DNA from: DAOQVR01 sp035341665
GTDB lineage: Bacteria; Chloroflexota; Anaerolineae; JAAYZQ01
DNA: 64,000 nucleotides
Reading direction: 5' to 3'
Assembly (NCBI GenBank): GCA_035341665.1
Contig: DAOQVR010000002.1
Coordinates: 248,001-312,000 of the forward strand
The notes below the pieces were generated by a model that saw nothing but the letters and a program-made list of their open reading frames with translations, was not told where the DNA came from and did no database searches. Each line of letters starts with the position of its first letter. Position 1 is the first letter of the stretch. This document shows positions 33,447-41,599 of the stretch, one piece after another. A program made the position numbers and the translations under genes.

Positions 33447-35244
33447 TCGCGCGGTCCCAGCCCATGGACTCGTAATACTCGTCCAGGATCACACCCAGGT
33501 CCACCACCTCGCCCTCGCCCCGGCCGTCCACCGCCCGCTCCTCGGTGAAGCGGCGCGGCAGCGTGTCGTCCTTCCGGTCAAAGCCCAGCCGGGCGTTCAC
33601 CAACCGCTCGAGGTTGATCGTGCGCTCCGCCGCCAGCAGCAGCTCTTCCTTGGAGATGGGATAGCCCACCGCCGCGGAGGCCAGTCGCGCCCAGCTGGAG
33701 GGCTTGACGGCGAGCGTGATCGAGGCAAAGAGGCACACCCCCAGGAGATTGGTGGCCATGCTCAGCTCGTTCAGCGGCTTGACCCACTTCTTGTTGCCGT
33801 CCTCGGTGTAGGAGATCTCGCCCTCGATGCCCAGCTCCGGCTCGCGGTAGCCGAAGGCATCGATGGCCGAGGCATAGGGCCGCAGGTGGTCGGCCCCGCG
33901 TGGAGAGGTGGCGTGCGGGACGGCCTCCCCCTTGCTGGCGCGCACGCCGTCGGCCGCCATCTCGAGCCCTTTGACGTGCAGCGCGGCATAGCCGGCGGCG
34001 GGGCCCAGCGCCTCGGCTGCGCGCCTCACGCCAAGCGCCAGCAGGTCGCCCACACCCTGGCGCTGCCCGATGAGGGCGACCGCCTCGACGACGGCGTCGG
34101 CGTTGCCCCAGGTCAGGTCCAGCCCCGCGCGCTCCCTCGTCAGGATGCCCTGCTCAACCCACTCCATGGCCGTGGCAATCACCTGGCCCGCCGAGATCAC
34201 GTCCAGGCCCAGGTCATTGGCGACGTGCCCGGCGGCGGCGACGGCATTGACGTCGTCGACGTAGCACTTGCTGCCAAAGGCGGCTACCGTCTCGTACTCC
34301 GGCCCGCCGCCATGCATGCCGGCATACTTGCCCTCTTTGATGGTGGTCGACCGTCCGCAGGCGATCGGGCAGCCAAAGCAGGCATACGGCTTGACGTCAA
34401 GGGTCTCGTGATAGGCCTGGTAGGTGAGCTTGCCGACCGACTGGGGGAACTCGGTGCGCTGCCAGTTTCGGGTGGGCAAGATGCCCAGCGCGTTGATCGA
34501 GTCGTAGAAGGAGGGAGTGCCGTAGGGGTGCAGCTCATCACGGACAAAAGCCTCGGCAAAGAGCTCGTCGCGGGCGGCGGCTCCCGCCTCGCGCAGCACC
34601 GCCGCATCGGCGATCGGCAGCGGCCTGGTGCCCTTGACGGCGATTGCCTTCAGGAGCTTGCTGCCCATGGCGGCTCCCGGCCCGCCGCGCCCAAAGGCAC
34701 GGTGCTTGTCGGTCATGATGCAGGCGAAGAGGACTCCCTTCTCGCCGGCAGGGCCGATGGAGGCGATCTGGAGCCCCTTCACGCCCAGCTCGGCCTTGAT
34801 GGCGTCGTCTGTAGCCGCCACGCCCCGGCCCCACAGCGCAGCCGCATCGCGGAACTCGACCTCGCCGTTGTTGATGTAGAGGTACGTGGGGCCCTCGGCT
34901 TTGCCCACCAGGACCAGAAGGTCATAGCCTGCCCTCTTGAGCGCCGGCGCAAAGTGCCCGCCTGCGTTGGCCGCGCCCAGCGTGCCCGTGGCGGGCGAGC
35001 GGAAGACGACGCAGCAGCGCCCGCTGCACGGCGCAGCAGTGCCGGTCAGCGGGCCGGTCGCGAAGAGGATGGGCTGCGCCGGGTCCAGCGGGTCCGCGTC
35101 GACCTGCACCAGGTCGTAGAAGAGGCGCATGGCGAGCCCCTCGCCCCCCAGGTACTCCTTGAGCCACGCCTCGGGGATGGGCCTCACCTCGGCCTTTTTC
35201 GCCCCAAGGTCGACGACGAGCATGTTCCCAGTAGAACCTTTCAT
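33394..35244 (-). CDS. aor: Tungsten-type aldehyde ferredoxin oxidoreductase
   Basis: The protein has 616 residues. The N-terminal AFOR domain contains the pterin-cofactor region GTGALGAANAGGHFAP-like (TGTLGAANAGGHF near 87-98). The cluster motif CFGCPIACG places Cys289, Cys292 and Cys296 almost exactly where archaeal enzymes have them, with the fourth Cys in NLLGVC near 515. It oxidises aldehydes to acids with ferredoxin, using a tungsten (or molybdenum) bis-pterin and one 4Fe-4S cluster. ATG 35244 follows GGAGGAAGCG. It has its own promoter and a structured leader that may sense the cofactor. Confidence 0.93.
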   Translation of the reverse strand: MKGSTGNMLVVDLGAKKAEVRPIPEAWLKEYLGGEGLAMRLFYDLVQVDADPLDPAQPILFATGPLTGTAAPCSGRCCVVFRSPATGTLGAANAGGHFAPALKRAGYDLLVLVGKAEGPTYLYINNGEVEFRDAAALWGRGVAATDDAIKAELGVKGLQIASIGPAGEKGVLFACIMTDKHRAFGRGGPGAAMGSKLLKAIAVKGTRPLPIADAAVLREAGAAARDELFAEAFVRDELHPYGTPSFYDSINALGILPTRNWQRTEFPQSVGKLTYQAYHETLDVKPYACFGCPIACGRSTTIKEGKYAGMHGGGPEYETVAAFGSKCYVDDVNAVAAAGHVANDLGLDVISAGQVIATAMEWVEQGILTRERAGLDLTWGNADAVVEAVALIGQRQGVGDLLALGVRRAAEALGPAAGYAALHVKGLEMAADGVRASKGEAVPHATSPRGADHLRPYASAIDAFGYREPELGIEGEISYTEDGNKKWVKPLNELSMATNLLGVCLFASITLAVKPSSWARLASAAVGYPISKEELLLAAERTINLERLVNARLGFDRKDDTLPRRFTEERAVDGRGEGEVVDLGVILDEYYESMGWDRATGLPTKEKLASLGLDRL

Positions 35245-35280
35245 CGCTTCCTCCATGGTCGACTGTATGGTCCGGCAAAA

Positions 35281-35408
35281 GAGAAGGAGGCGGCCCTCCG
35301 GCGCCAAGACGACGCCGGCAGGCCGCCTCCTTTGCAGCAGCGGGCGTGGGGATTGCTCCCCACACCGAACGCTCATCCGTCCGCGGGGGACGCGATGAGT
35401 CGGAGGCC
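35281..35408 (-). promoter_or_regulatory. Candidate molybdenum/tungsten-cofactor riboswitch with terminator
   Basis: In transcript order: P1 5' strand 35402-35407 (GCCTCC in RNA sense); hairpin P2 with CTCATC/GATGAG (35394-35399 with 35372-35377) and GTCC/GGAC inside; hairpin P3, 7 bp (35357-35363 with 35346-35352) with a GCAA tetraloop; P1 3' strand 35325-35330 (GGAGGC). That last strand is also the 5' side of a competing 10 bp hairpin, 35321-35330 with 35286-35295, followed by TTCTCTTTT. So P1 and the terminator exclude each other. The layout and the GNRA loop recall Moco RNAs; I could not test it against a model. Confidence 0.5.
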
Positions 35409-35477
35409 GAGTCTGTGGGGTGCCTGAGCGCACCCCTCTGTGTCAATGTACAGGAGGCCGGGCGGCCTCACGCCGCC

Positions 35478-35507
35478 ATTCTAGCATGCCGTAGGGCCCC
35501 CGGCAAA
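35478..35507 (-). promoter_or_regulatory. Promoter of the aldehyde ferredoxin oxidoreductase gene
   Basis: TTTGCC (35502-35507), 18 bp, TAGAAT (35478-35483) read leftwards. A start near 35471 leaves a leader of about 225 bases containing the candidate riboswitch. An additional hairpin at 35417-35436 (GGGGTGC/GCACCCC) precedes it. Confidence 0.5.
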
Positions 35508-35519
35508 CCGGCTGCCTCG

Positions 35520-36191
35520 CTACATCCTGCGGCGCCGCAGCCTCAGCAAGAGTCCCATCAAGAGCCCGACGACAAAGCCGCCGATGTGCGCGAACCAGGC
35601 TGTCCCGCCCGTGGTGGACATCGTCGCCGTCCCCAGGCTCAGGAACCCGTTCAGGAGCTGGAGGAGGAACCAGAACCCCAGCACAATGATCGCAGGCAGC
35701 CTGGTCATGTGCAGCAGGAAAAGGCCCGGCACCAGCACGCGCACCGGGGCTTGGGGATACATCACCAGGTAGGCACCCAGCACGCCGGCGATCGCCCCAC
35801 TCGCCCCCACCCCGGGAATGGTCGAGCCCTGAGAGGCGAACACCTGCGCGAGCCCCGCCAGGACGCCGGCAGCCAGGTAGAACACCAGGTAGCCGGCATG
35901 GCCCAACCTGTCTTCGACGTTGTCCCCAAAGATCCAGAGGTAGATCATGTTGCCGATCAGGTGCAGCCAGCCACCGTGCAGGAAGGTCGAGGTAAGCAGC
36001 GTCAGCCAGGCGAGAGGGTGGTTGGCGGGGTCGGCGATGTACGCCGGCACGACCCCCCAGGTCATGAGGAACTGGTCCAGGTTCTCGCCGAGCAGCACCT
36101 CGTACAGGAAGACGGCAATGTTCACCAGGATCAGGACAATGGTGACCCACGGCGTCCGCCGGCGGGGTACATAGTCTCCGGTTGGTATCAT
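35520..36191 (-). CDS. Rhomboid-family intramembrane serine protease
   Basis: The protein has 223 residues with six membrane segments. The catalytic Ser131 is in GASGAIAG and His202 in WFAHIGGF; HLIGNM (His77, Asn81) gives the oxyanion region. These proteases cut transmembrane segments of other membrane proteins. The N-terminus MIPTGDYVPRRRTPWVT and short basic C-terminus are those of simple bacterial rhomboids. ATG 36191 follows CAAAGGAGGCACCC. It is a single gene with its own consensus-like promoter; the substrate is unknown. Confidence 0.93.
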   Translation of the reverse strand: MIPTGDYVPRRRTPWVTIVLILVNIAVFLYEVLLGENLDQFLMTWGVVPAYIADPANHPLAWLTLLTSTFLHGGWLHLIGNMIYLWIFGDNVEDRLGHAGYLVFYLAAGVLAGLAQVFASQGSTIPGVGASGAIAGVLGAYLVMYPQAPVRVLVPGLFLLHMTRLPAIIVLGFWFLLQLLNGFLSLGTATMSTTGGTAWFAHIGGFVVGLLMGLLLRLRRRRM

Positions 36192-36244
36192 GGGTGCCTC
36201 CTTTGGGCCGGCGTGTGGTGTGCCGGCGGGCCACCGGCAGCCCC

Positions 36245-36273
36245 ATTCTAACCCAGGTGCGCCCGCCTGTCAA
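36245..36273 (-). promoter_or_regulatory. Promoter of the rhomboid gene
   Basis: TTGACA (36268-36273), 17 bp, TAGAAT (36245-36250) read leftwards, about 50 bp before the start codon. Confidence 0.65.
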
Positions 36274-36397
36274 CGGGGGGTGGCCGGCGACATCGCCGCG
36301 CATGAAGAAGGGCCCCTCCAGGGCATACCCACCCCAAAGAGGCCCCGCCTCCCGGACGAGATGTGCGCGGGCCGGCCTGCCCGCAGAGGACGTGATC

Positions 36398-36586
36398 CTA
36401 GGCAGCCACAGACCGCTGCATCCGCGCGTAGAGCCGGCGCACGGAGGCAGAGAAAGCAGCCAGCAGAGTCGCGGGTAGGAGAATCCGCAGGAGGATCATG
36501 CCGAGGACGATGCCGGCCCCAGCCGACAACACATACTGCCAGAACGACGCGACGACCGTCACGATCAGCCCAAAGAGCCACTCCAT
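36398..36586 (-). CDS. Small membrane protein
   Basis: The protein has 62 residues: two hydrophobic helices, about 5-19 and 22-45, then a basic tail RRLYARMQRSVAA. No family is recognised. The gene is supported by GGGGAGGTCAGAA before the ATG and by a strong promoter about 100 bp upstream. The topology would be a membrane hairpin with a cytoplasmic basic end. Confidence 0.65.
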   Translation of the reverse strand: MEWLFGLIVTVVASFWQYVLSAGAGIVLGMILLRILLPATLLAAFSASVRRLYARMQRSVAA

Positions 36587-36686
36587 TTCTGACCTCCCCA
36601 GGGCATGCCTACCGATCTCCCCGCCTGGGCCACTGGTGCGACGCTACGCCCCCATGCGAGTGTGCCGCTTGATGCCCTCTGTCTTC

Positions 36687-36714
36687 ATTATACCCGAAAT
36701 CAAGAAGTTGTCAA
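36687..36714 (-). promoter_or_regulatory. Promoter of the 62-residue membrane gene
   Basis: TTGACA (36709-36714), 16 bp, TATAAT (36687-36692) read leftwards. The surrounding 60 bp are clearly AT-richer than the genome around them. Confidence 0.65.
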
Positions 36715-36868
36715 GATGCGAATCACAGATCTGGGGGTGGATTTAATCTTCGAATTCTGCACCTGAAGCATGCTGATTGCGCGGATTTCGGCGGGCTCGG
36801 CTGCGCTTTCGCACTGGCCTGGGCGCCGTGCACAGGGATCGCTCGGCTGCCTATCGGCCCCTCTACCA

Positions 36869-37273
36869 TCAGGCGCCCGGGCTGCTGCCGTCCCCTGCGC
36901 CGGAGCGTGGCCGCGCCAGGTCCCAACTGATCCCCAGGCTGAGCGCGAGCAGCGCGAGGTGCGGCAGCGCATACGCCCAGTGCGCCACGAAGGCGCTCGG
37001 CGGTGAGCCGTCTGAAATGCCCGTGCCGTGGAACAGGGGCCAAAGGACAATGGGAGGCACCTGCAGGAGGGCGGCGAGGGCAAAGCCGGCCGCCAGGAGG
37101 GCCCGCGCGGCGCGGGCCGGGCATCGGCCGAGCGCTGCCACGAGGAGAAGCAGGGACACGCCCAAAGCCAGCGAGACCCGGCCCCACGTCACCGGCTCCT
37201 CTTCGGTCGGGCCAAAGGCACGCAAGAGGTAGGGCAGCCCCAGCAGGGCCACGCCGGCAGCGCCGGCAAGCAT
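36869..37273 (-). CDS. Small integral membrane protein, unknown
   Basis: The protein has 134 residues with about four hydrophobic segments (1-18, 33-48, 54-72, 100-118) and no family motif I recognise. ATG 37273 was chosen for a perfect AGGAGG six bases upstream. The alternative ATG at 37291 overlaps the methyltransferase stop as ATGA, so the two genes are probably cotranscribed and coupled in either case. Confidence 0.65.
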   Translation of the reverse strand: MLAGAAGVALLGLPYLLRAFGPTEEEPVTWGRVSLALGVSLLLLVAALGRCPARAARALLAAGFALAALLQVPPIVLWPLFHGTGISDGSPPSAFVAHWAYALPHLALLALSLGISWDLARPRSGAGDGSSPGA

Positions 37274-37287
37274 GACCGTCCTCCTCG

Positions 37288-38007
37288 TCATCTCGTGGAC
37301 ACCTGGGGCGCGAGGGTCCCAAGGTAGAGCCCGCGGCCTGTCAGCCCCTGCTCATCATAGCGCACGCTCAGTCCGGCTGCCCGGAAGGCCCCAGACATCT
37401 CCTCCCGCTCGAACAGCCCCATCTCATGGCGCTCGACCAGGTGCTCCGTGCCCTCCGGAGTCCCCACCAGGTAGTGCAGGTCAAAGTAGGAGAGGCACCC
37501 TTCCATGAAGCTGGTGTTGACGCGCGCGATCTTGAGCTCCGGCTCGTCGACCAGGAGCGCATGCACCGTGCCCGGGTGCCAGGTACTTGGCGTGAACCAG
37601 GGCTCGACGGCCAGGACGCCGCCGGGCACCAGGTGCCGCGCCATGCAGCCGATGGCCTGCCCGAGCTTCTCCAACGTCCGTACATAGCCGATCGAGCTGA
37701 AGAGACAGGTGACGGCATCGAACCGGCGGCCGAGCTCGAAATCGGCCATGTCGGCCTGGTGGAGCAACACGTCTGGGTTCCGCTGGCGGGCGATCGACAG
37801 CAGCTCCTGGTCGAGGTCCACCCCCTCCACGCGCCACTCTCTCTTCAGGTGTTCGATGTGCCGCCCCGTGCCACAGGCGACGTCGAGCAGCCGGTTCCCG
37901 CCCGAGCGAAGCTCCTGCCGGACGAAGGCGGTGAGGGCCCGGGCCTCGACCGGGTAGTCCTTGTAGGAGTAGACCTTGTCGTATAGATCCGCGATCCTGT
38001 CGTACAT
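37288..38007 (-). CDS. Class I SAM-dependent methyltransferase
   Basis: The protein has 239 residues. Motif I is LLDVACGTGRHIEHL, followed by VEGVDLDQELLSIAR and the post-II region FDAVTCLFSSIGYV. The C-terminal half resembles sugar N,N-dimethyltransferases of the DesVI/TylM1 type, but no amino-sugar genes are nearby, so the substrate is open. It starts with ATG at 38007 and has a TTGCGC/TACAAT promoter. Confidence 0.88.
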   Translation of the reverse strand: MYDRIADLYDKVYSYKDYPVEARALTAFVRQELRSGGNRLLDVACGTGRHIEHLKREWRVEGVDLDQELLSIARQRNPDVLLHQADMADFELGRRFDAVTCLFSSIGYVRTLEKLGQAIGCMARHLVPGGVLAVEPWFTPSTWHPGTVHALLVDEPELKIARVNTSFMEGCLSYFDLHYLVGTPEGTEHLVERHEMGLFEREEMSGAFRAAGLSVRYDEQGLTGRGLYLGTLAPQVSTR

Positions 38008-38066
38008 GTCACACTCTCCGGGGGCGGGCTCCGGCGCACAGACGCCACCTCCCCCTCGACGGCCCC

Positions 38067-38095
38067 ATTGTATCCGCAGGGCTCAAGCGGCGCAA
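38067..38095 (-). promoter_or_regulatory. Promoter of the methyltransferase gene
   Basis: TTGCGC (38090-38095), 17 bp, TACAAT (38067-38072) read leftwards. Confidence 0.5.
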
Positions 38096-38214
38096 GGGGA
38101 GGTGTCCGCTGTGGGGTAGAGGACGCCCACACGGCGCCCGTCAGCGGTGCAGCGGCCCCGGCCGGCTGGCGACCTGGCGGGGGCATTGGCGGCCTCGGGG
38201 CCCCATGTGCCGCT

Positions 38215-38243
38215 TTGACCGCCCTGCGCGAGTGTGGTATTCT
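38215..38243 (+). promoter_or_regulatory. Promoter of the decapeptide-repeat protein gene
   Basis: TTGACC (38215-38220), 17 bp, TATTCT (38238-38243) on the plus strand, about 235 bp before the GTG start. Confidence 0.5.
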
Positions 38244-38478
38244 GCAGCCCAGATTCGTCCACACCACGAAAGACATCGGATGGGCTGTGGAGTGTCCTTG
38301 GCGCCTTCGACGTCAGCCGGAGCACCGACCTCGCTCCTGGTCATGATCGCTTGCACCCTCCCTGCGGGTCCCAATCCCGCACGTCCTCGCAGCCCCATGA
38401 CTGCGGGTGAGCCACGCCTAGAGAAGATCCGCTCCGGCCGTTCTATCCATTCTCGTGAACTTGCAAAGGAGAAGAGCA

Positions 38479-40608
38479 GTGAAACGCAACGGTCTTGTCA
38501 GAAGCAGTGCGGCAGCAGTCCTGGTGCTTGTACTCGTGGTTGGCCTGGCCTTCGCCCAGGCACCGGCCTCCTCGCCCTTGGGCACGGGGTTCACCTACCA
38601 AGGGCAGCTCAAGAGCGGTGGAAGTCCCTACTCGGGCACGTGCGATCTCAAGTTCACCCTCTTTGATGCCCTCTCGGGCGGAAGCCAGGTGGGCACGACG
38701 CAATCCCGCCTCAACACTCCGGTCACCGAGGGCTACTTCACGATCGGGAGCCTGGACTTTGGATCGGGCATCTTTGTCGGGGACGCCCGCTACCTGGAGG
38801 TCCAGGTGCGCTGCCCGGCGGGAAGCGGCGACTACAGCACACTCAGCCCGCGCCAGGCGCTGACCGCCTCTCCGGCGGCGATGTCGCTGGTGCTGCCCTT
38901 CAGCGGCGAGGCCAACACGTCCGAGCCCCTGGTCAGCCTGACGAACCACGGGACCGGCGACGGATTGTATGTGGATGGGACTGGGGGCTACGGACTGCGG
39001 CTCGACTATGCCGGCGCGGACGGGATGCTGATCCACGAGCCGGGCGGCCATGGCATCTACATCTACTCGCCGGCCTACGCGGGCATGGTCGTGGACTCGC
39101 CGGGCTCCGAAGGCATGCTCGTGGGTTCGGCGGGCTCGTTCGGCGTGTACGTGGCCGAGGCGGGCGAGGACGGGGTGCACGTGCATTCGGCGGGCAACAG
39201 GGGCTTCTCAGTAGCCTCGTCAGTGGGAGATGGGGTCTCCGTGGAATCGGCCGGCGGGAACGGAGTCTATGTCGGCAATGCTACAGCCCATGGCCTGTAT
39301 GTGTCCGAAGCGCAGCACGGCGTGGACGTCGACTGGGCGCGCGCCGTGGGCCTCTTCGTCTCCGGGGCGGGACAGGATGGGCTCTACGTCGGCTCGGCGG
39401 CTGACGACGGTGTGCAAGTCAATTCCTCGGGCGACGACGGGGTGCTGGTGAGCACCGCCGGCGGCGACGGCGTGCAGGTCACCTCGGCGACCGCGGTCGG
39501 CGTGAGAGTGACCTCGGCAGGCAACGATGGCGTGTACGTCGAAAAGGCCGGCAACCCGACCGCTTTCACACCCAGCGACGACAAGAACGGCGTCGAGGTC
39601 GCGGGCGCCGAGGGCTACGGGCTATATGTCGGGCGGGCCGACCAGGCCGGTTTGTGGATCGAGTCGTCAGACTGGCAGGGCGTGCGCGTCAACTCCGCCG
39701 GCACCGTCGGCTTCTCTGTTGGGACTTCGGCCACTGCCGGTGTGAAGGTGGATTCCGCAGGGACAGATGGCGTGCTTGTGGATGAAGCCGGAAGCCCCTC
39801 TAACCACGTGTGGAACCTGGGCAGTAACGGCTTCGAGGTCGCGGGTGCCGAACAGCATGGGCTCTTTGTCGGCTGGGCCGACGTGAATGGCGTGTACGTG
39901 CGCGACGCTGGTGAAGACGCGTTCTACGCAGAGGGGACAGAGGGAAGCGGCCTGTACGTTGAATCGGCCGATGCCAACGGCGTGTCCGTGGCCTCGGCCA
40001 CATGGGATGGTCTGGCCGTGCAATCGGCCGGCGACGATGGGATAGACGTGTGGGGCGCCGGCAACTACGCCGGCTACTTCGCCGGCAATATCTACGTCGA
40101 GGGCGACTGCTACGGCTGCGCGCGGGGCGCGCTTGCCGTCAACGCCGGCAGCCGGCCCCTGCGGCCGGGCGATGTCGTCGCCGTCCTGGGCATGCAGACC
40201 GCGGCGCTGGACAACGCGCCGGTCCTGTGGCAGGTCGTGCCGGCCGAGGGTGGTGCATCGCCGGTAGGCGTCGTGCGCGGCCGGGCCGAGATCGACCTAG
40301 CGCCGGAAGGCAAGCCCTTGCCCGAAGGCGCCCTCGGCCGGCGGCTCGTGCCCCGCGAAGGCGAGGCACAGCCGGGCGAGTATGTGGCGATCGTCATCGC
40401 CGGACCGATGCAGGTCCAGGCCTCTGTGGCAAGCGGCCCCATTGCCGCGGGCGCCAGACTGGCGGTGGACGCACAGGGCAGAGCGCGGGTGCTCCAATCG
40501 GTGACGGTCGAGGGCCTTGCCCTGGCAGAGAGCGCGCCGGTGCTCGGCATCGCGCTGGAGGCGGCTGCGCAGGACGGCTTGATCTGGGTCCTGGTCAACC
40601 CGCAGTAG
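38479..40608 (+). CDS. Secreted protein with about 35 decapeptide repeats (predicted beta-solenoid)
   Basis: The protein has 709 residues. A Sec signal peptide ends near LAFAQAPA. An N-terminal domain (about 32-135, GFTYQGQLKSGGSPYSG...YLEVQVRC) is of a kind common in secreted repeat proteins. From about residue 162 to 530 a ten-residue unit G-[VL]-x-V-x-S-A-G-x-D runs almost without break, for example GVSVESAGGN and GVYVGNATAH, with two ten-residue inserts (NPTAFTPSDD, SPSNHVWNLG). The C-terminal ~150 residues form a separate beta-rich domain. GTG 38479 was chosen for AAAGGAGAAGAGCA. The period suggests a stacked beta-helix, perhaps a cell-surface stalk (inference). Confidence 0.85.
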   Translation: MKRNGLVRSSAAAVLVLVLVVGLAFAQAPASSPLGTGFTYQGQLKSGGSPYSGTCDLKFTLFDALSGGSQVGTTQSRLNTPVTEGYFTIGSLDFGSGIFVGDARYLEVQVRCPAGSGDYSTLSPRQALTASPAAMSLVLPFSGEANTSEPLVSLTNHGTGDGLYVDGTGGYGLRLDYAGADGMLIHEPGGHGIYIYSPAYAGMVVDSPGSEGMLVGSAGSFGVYVAEAGEDGVHVHSAGNRGFSVASSVGDGVSVESAGGNGVYVGNATAHGLYVSEAQHGVDVDWARAVGLFVSGAGQDGLYVGSAADDGVQVNSSGDDGVLVSTAGGDGVQVTSATAVGVRVTSAGNDGVYVEKAGNPTAFTPSDDKNGVEVAGAEGYGLYVGRADQAGLWIESSDWQGVRVNSAGTVGFSVGTSATAGVKVDSAGTDGVLVDEAGSPSNHVWNLGSNGFEVAGAEQHGLFVGWADVNGVYVRDAGEDAFYAEGTEGSGLYVESADANGVSVASATWDGLAVQSAGDDGIDVWGAGNYAGYFAGNIYVEGDCYGCARGALAVNAGSRPLRPGDVVAVLGMQTAALDNAPVLWQVVPAEGGASPVGVVRGRAEIDLAPEGKPLPEGALGRRLVPREGEAQPGEYVAIVIAGPMQVQASVASGPIAAGARLAVDAQGRARVLQSVTVEGLALAESAPVLGIALEAAAQDGLIWVLVNPQ
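38962..40080 (+). repeat. Imperfect 30 bp tandem repeats encoding the decapeptide array
   Basis: About 35 coding units of 30 bp, diverged at DNA level but constant in phase, with Gly at position 1 and small or hydrophobic residues at 2 and 4. One 27 bp unit and two 60 bp units break the register. Confidence 0.85.
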
Positions 40609-40634
40609 ACGGCGCAGGCTGAAAGGAGGTCTCC

Positions 40635-40919
40635 ATGAAAAAGACGACGCTCCTATTGGCCGTGGCGGCCCTGCTGCTGGTTACCTCGCTCGCCCTGGCC
40701 CTGGACGGGTACGACCTGTCGTGGTGGACGGTGGACGGCGGCGGTGCATCCTACTCCACCGGCGGAGGGTATGCGCTCGGAGGCACCGCAGGCCAGCCGG
40801 ACGCCGGGTTGATGGAAGGGGGAGGCTACTCGCTGGCGGGAGGGTTCTGGCCCGGAGGGTCGGCAGCGCCCGAGCCGAGGTACCTGATCTACCTGCCGCT
40901 GGGCATGCGGGGGTATTGA
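40635..40919 (+). CDS. Small secreted glycine-rich protein with IYLPL tail
   Basis: The protein has 94 residues: a signal peptide (VAALLLVTSLALALDG), then two copies of a GGGY[AS]L-GG[TF] motif (TGGGYALGGTAGQPDAG and EGGGYSLAGGFWPGG), and a C-terminal LIYLPLGMRGY. Proteins ending in IYLPL-type tails recur among secreted Chloroflexota proteins; whether the tail is an anchor or sorting signal is not established to my knowledge. ATG 40635 follows AAAGGAGGTCTCC, 26 bp after the repeat protein, so the two are an operon. Confidence 0.8.
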   Translation: MKKTTLLLAVAALLLVTSLALALDGYDLSWWTVDGGGASYSTGGGYALGGTAGQPDAGLMEGGGYSLAGGFWPGGSAAPEPRYLIYLPLGMRGY

Positions 40920-41017
40920 GGAAGGGTACCACCAGGTTTTGACAGCTTGATGCCGATCCGCATCCACGCGGCGATCAGAACCGCGGCCGCGAGGAGGAAA
41001 GAGGGGGCGTAAGCCGG

Positions 41018-41581
41018 CTACCCCCCAGCCAGCTTGCGCCCCAGTTCGTAAGCGCGCGCCATGGCCGCCGTGTCGGCCCGAATCTCGCCCGCGGCCGACG
41101 CGCTGCCGTAGACAAAGCCGGCGATTTCGGCGCCGATGAAGCGGAAGCCGTCCTGGAAGGTCCGGAAGGCGTTCACGGCCCCCGAAGAGAAAGGATCGTC
41201 GTCCCCATAGGTCATGACAATGCCGATCTTTTTCCCGCGCAGCGCGTAGCCGTCCCTACCGATGAGCGCGTAGCAGCGGTCCATGAAGAGCTTGGTCTGC
41301 GCCGAGACGGTGAACCAATAGACCGGGCTGGCAATCACCAACGCATCGGCGTCGTGCAGCTTGGGGTAGAGGGTCTGCATGTCGTCGCCGATCACGCAGC
41401 CGCGGTACGGCTCCGACTGGCAGGCATCACACGCGTCGCAGGGCTGGATCTCCATGCCGTGCAGGTAAAAGCTCTCGACCCGCGCGCCGAGCGAGCGCGC
41501 CCCTTCCGCCACCCGGTCGGCCAGAATGGCGCTGTTGCCCTCGCGCCGGGGGCTGCCCTTGACGATGATGATCTTTTTCAC
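41018..41581 (-). CDS. Flavodoxin-like NADPH-dependent FMN reductase / Fe-S flavoprotein
   Basis: The protein has 187 residues. It begins IIIVKGSPRREGNSAILAD, the FMN phosphate loop, and has CDACDACQ with a further Cys (YRGC) as in iron-sulfur flavoproteins, then LVIASPVYWFTVSAQTKLFMDR. It should carry FMN and possibly a 4Fe-4S cluster and shuttle electrons to oxidants or quinones. GTG 41581 follows GAGGAGGGTCC. It starts 18 bp after the upstream methyltransferase stop, so the two are cotranscribed. Confidence 0.9.
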   Translation of the reverse strand: MKKIIIVKGSPRREGNSAILADRVAEGARSLGARVESFYLHGMEIQPCDACDACQSEPYRGCVIGDDMQTLYPKLHDADALVIASPVYWFTVSAQTKLFMDRCYALIGRDGYALRGKKIGIVMTYGDDDPFSSGAVNAFRTFQDGFRFIGAEIAGFVYGSASAAGEIRADTAAMARAYELGRKLAGG

Positions 41582-41599
41582 AAGCGGACCCTCCTCGCC

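Larger units (their letters stand above)
38008..38478. other. Divergent intergenic region with two promoters
   Basis: The 471 bp hold the minus-strand methyltransferase promoter and a plus-strand promoter for the repeat-protein gene, with a plus-strand leader of about 230 bases. The leader has no recognised structure. Short plus-strand frames in it have no ribosome site and are not called. Confidence 0.5.
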
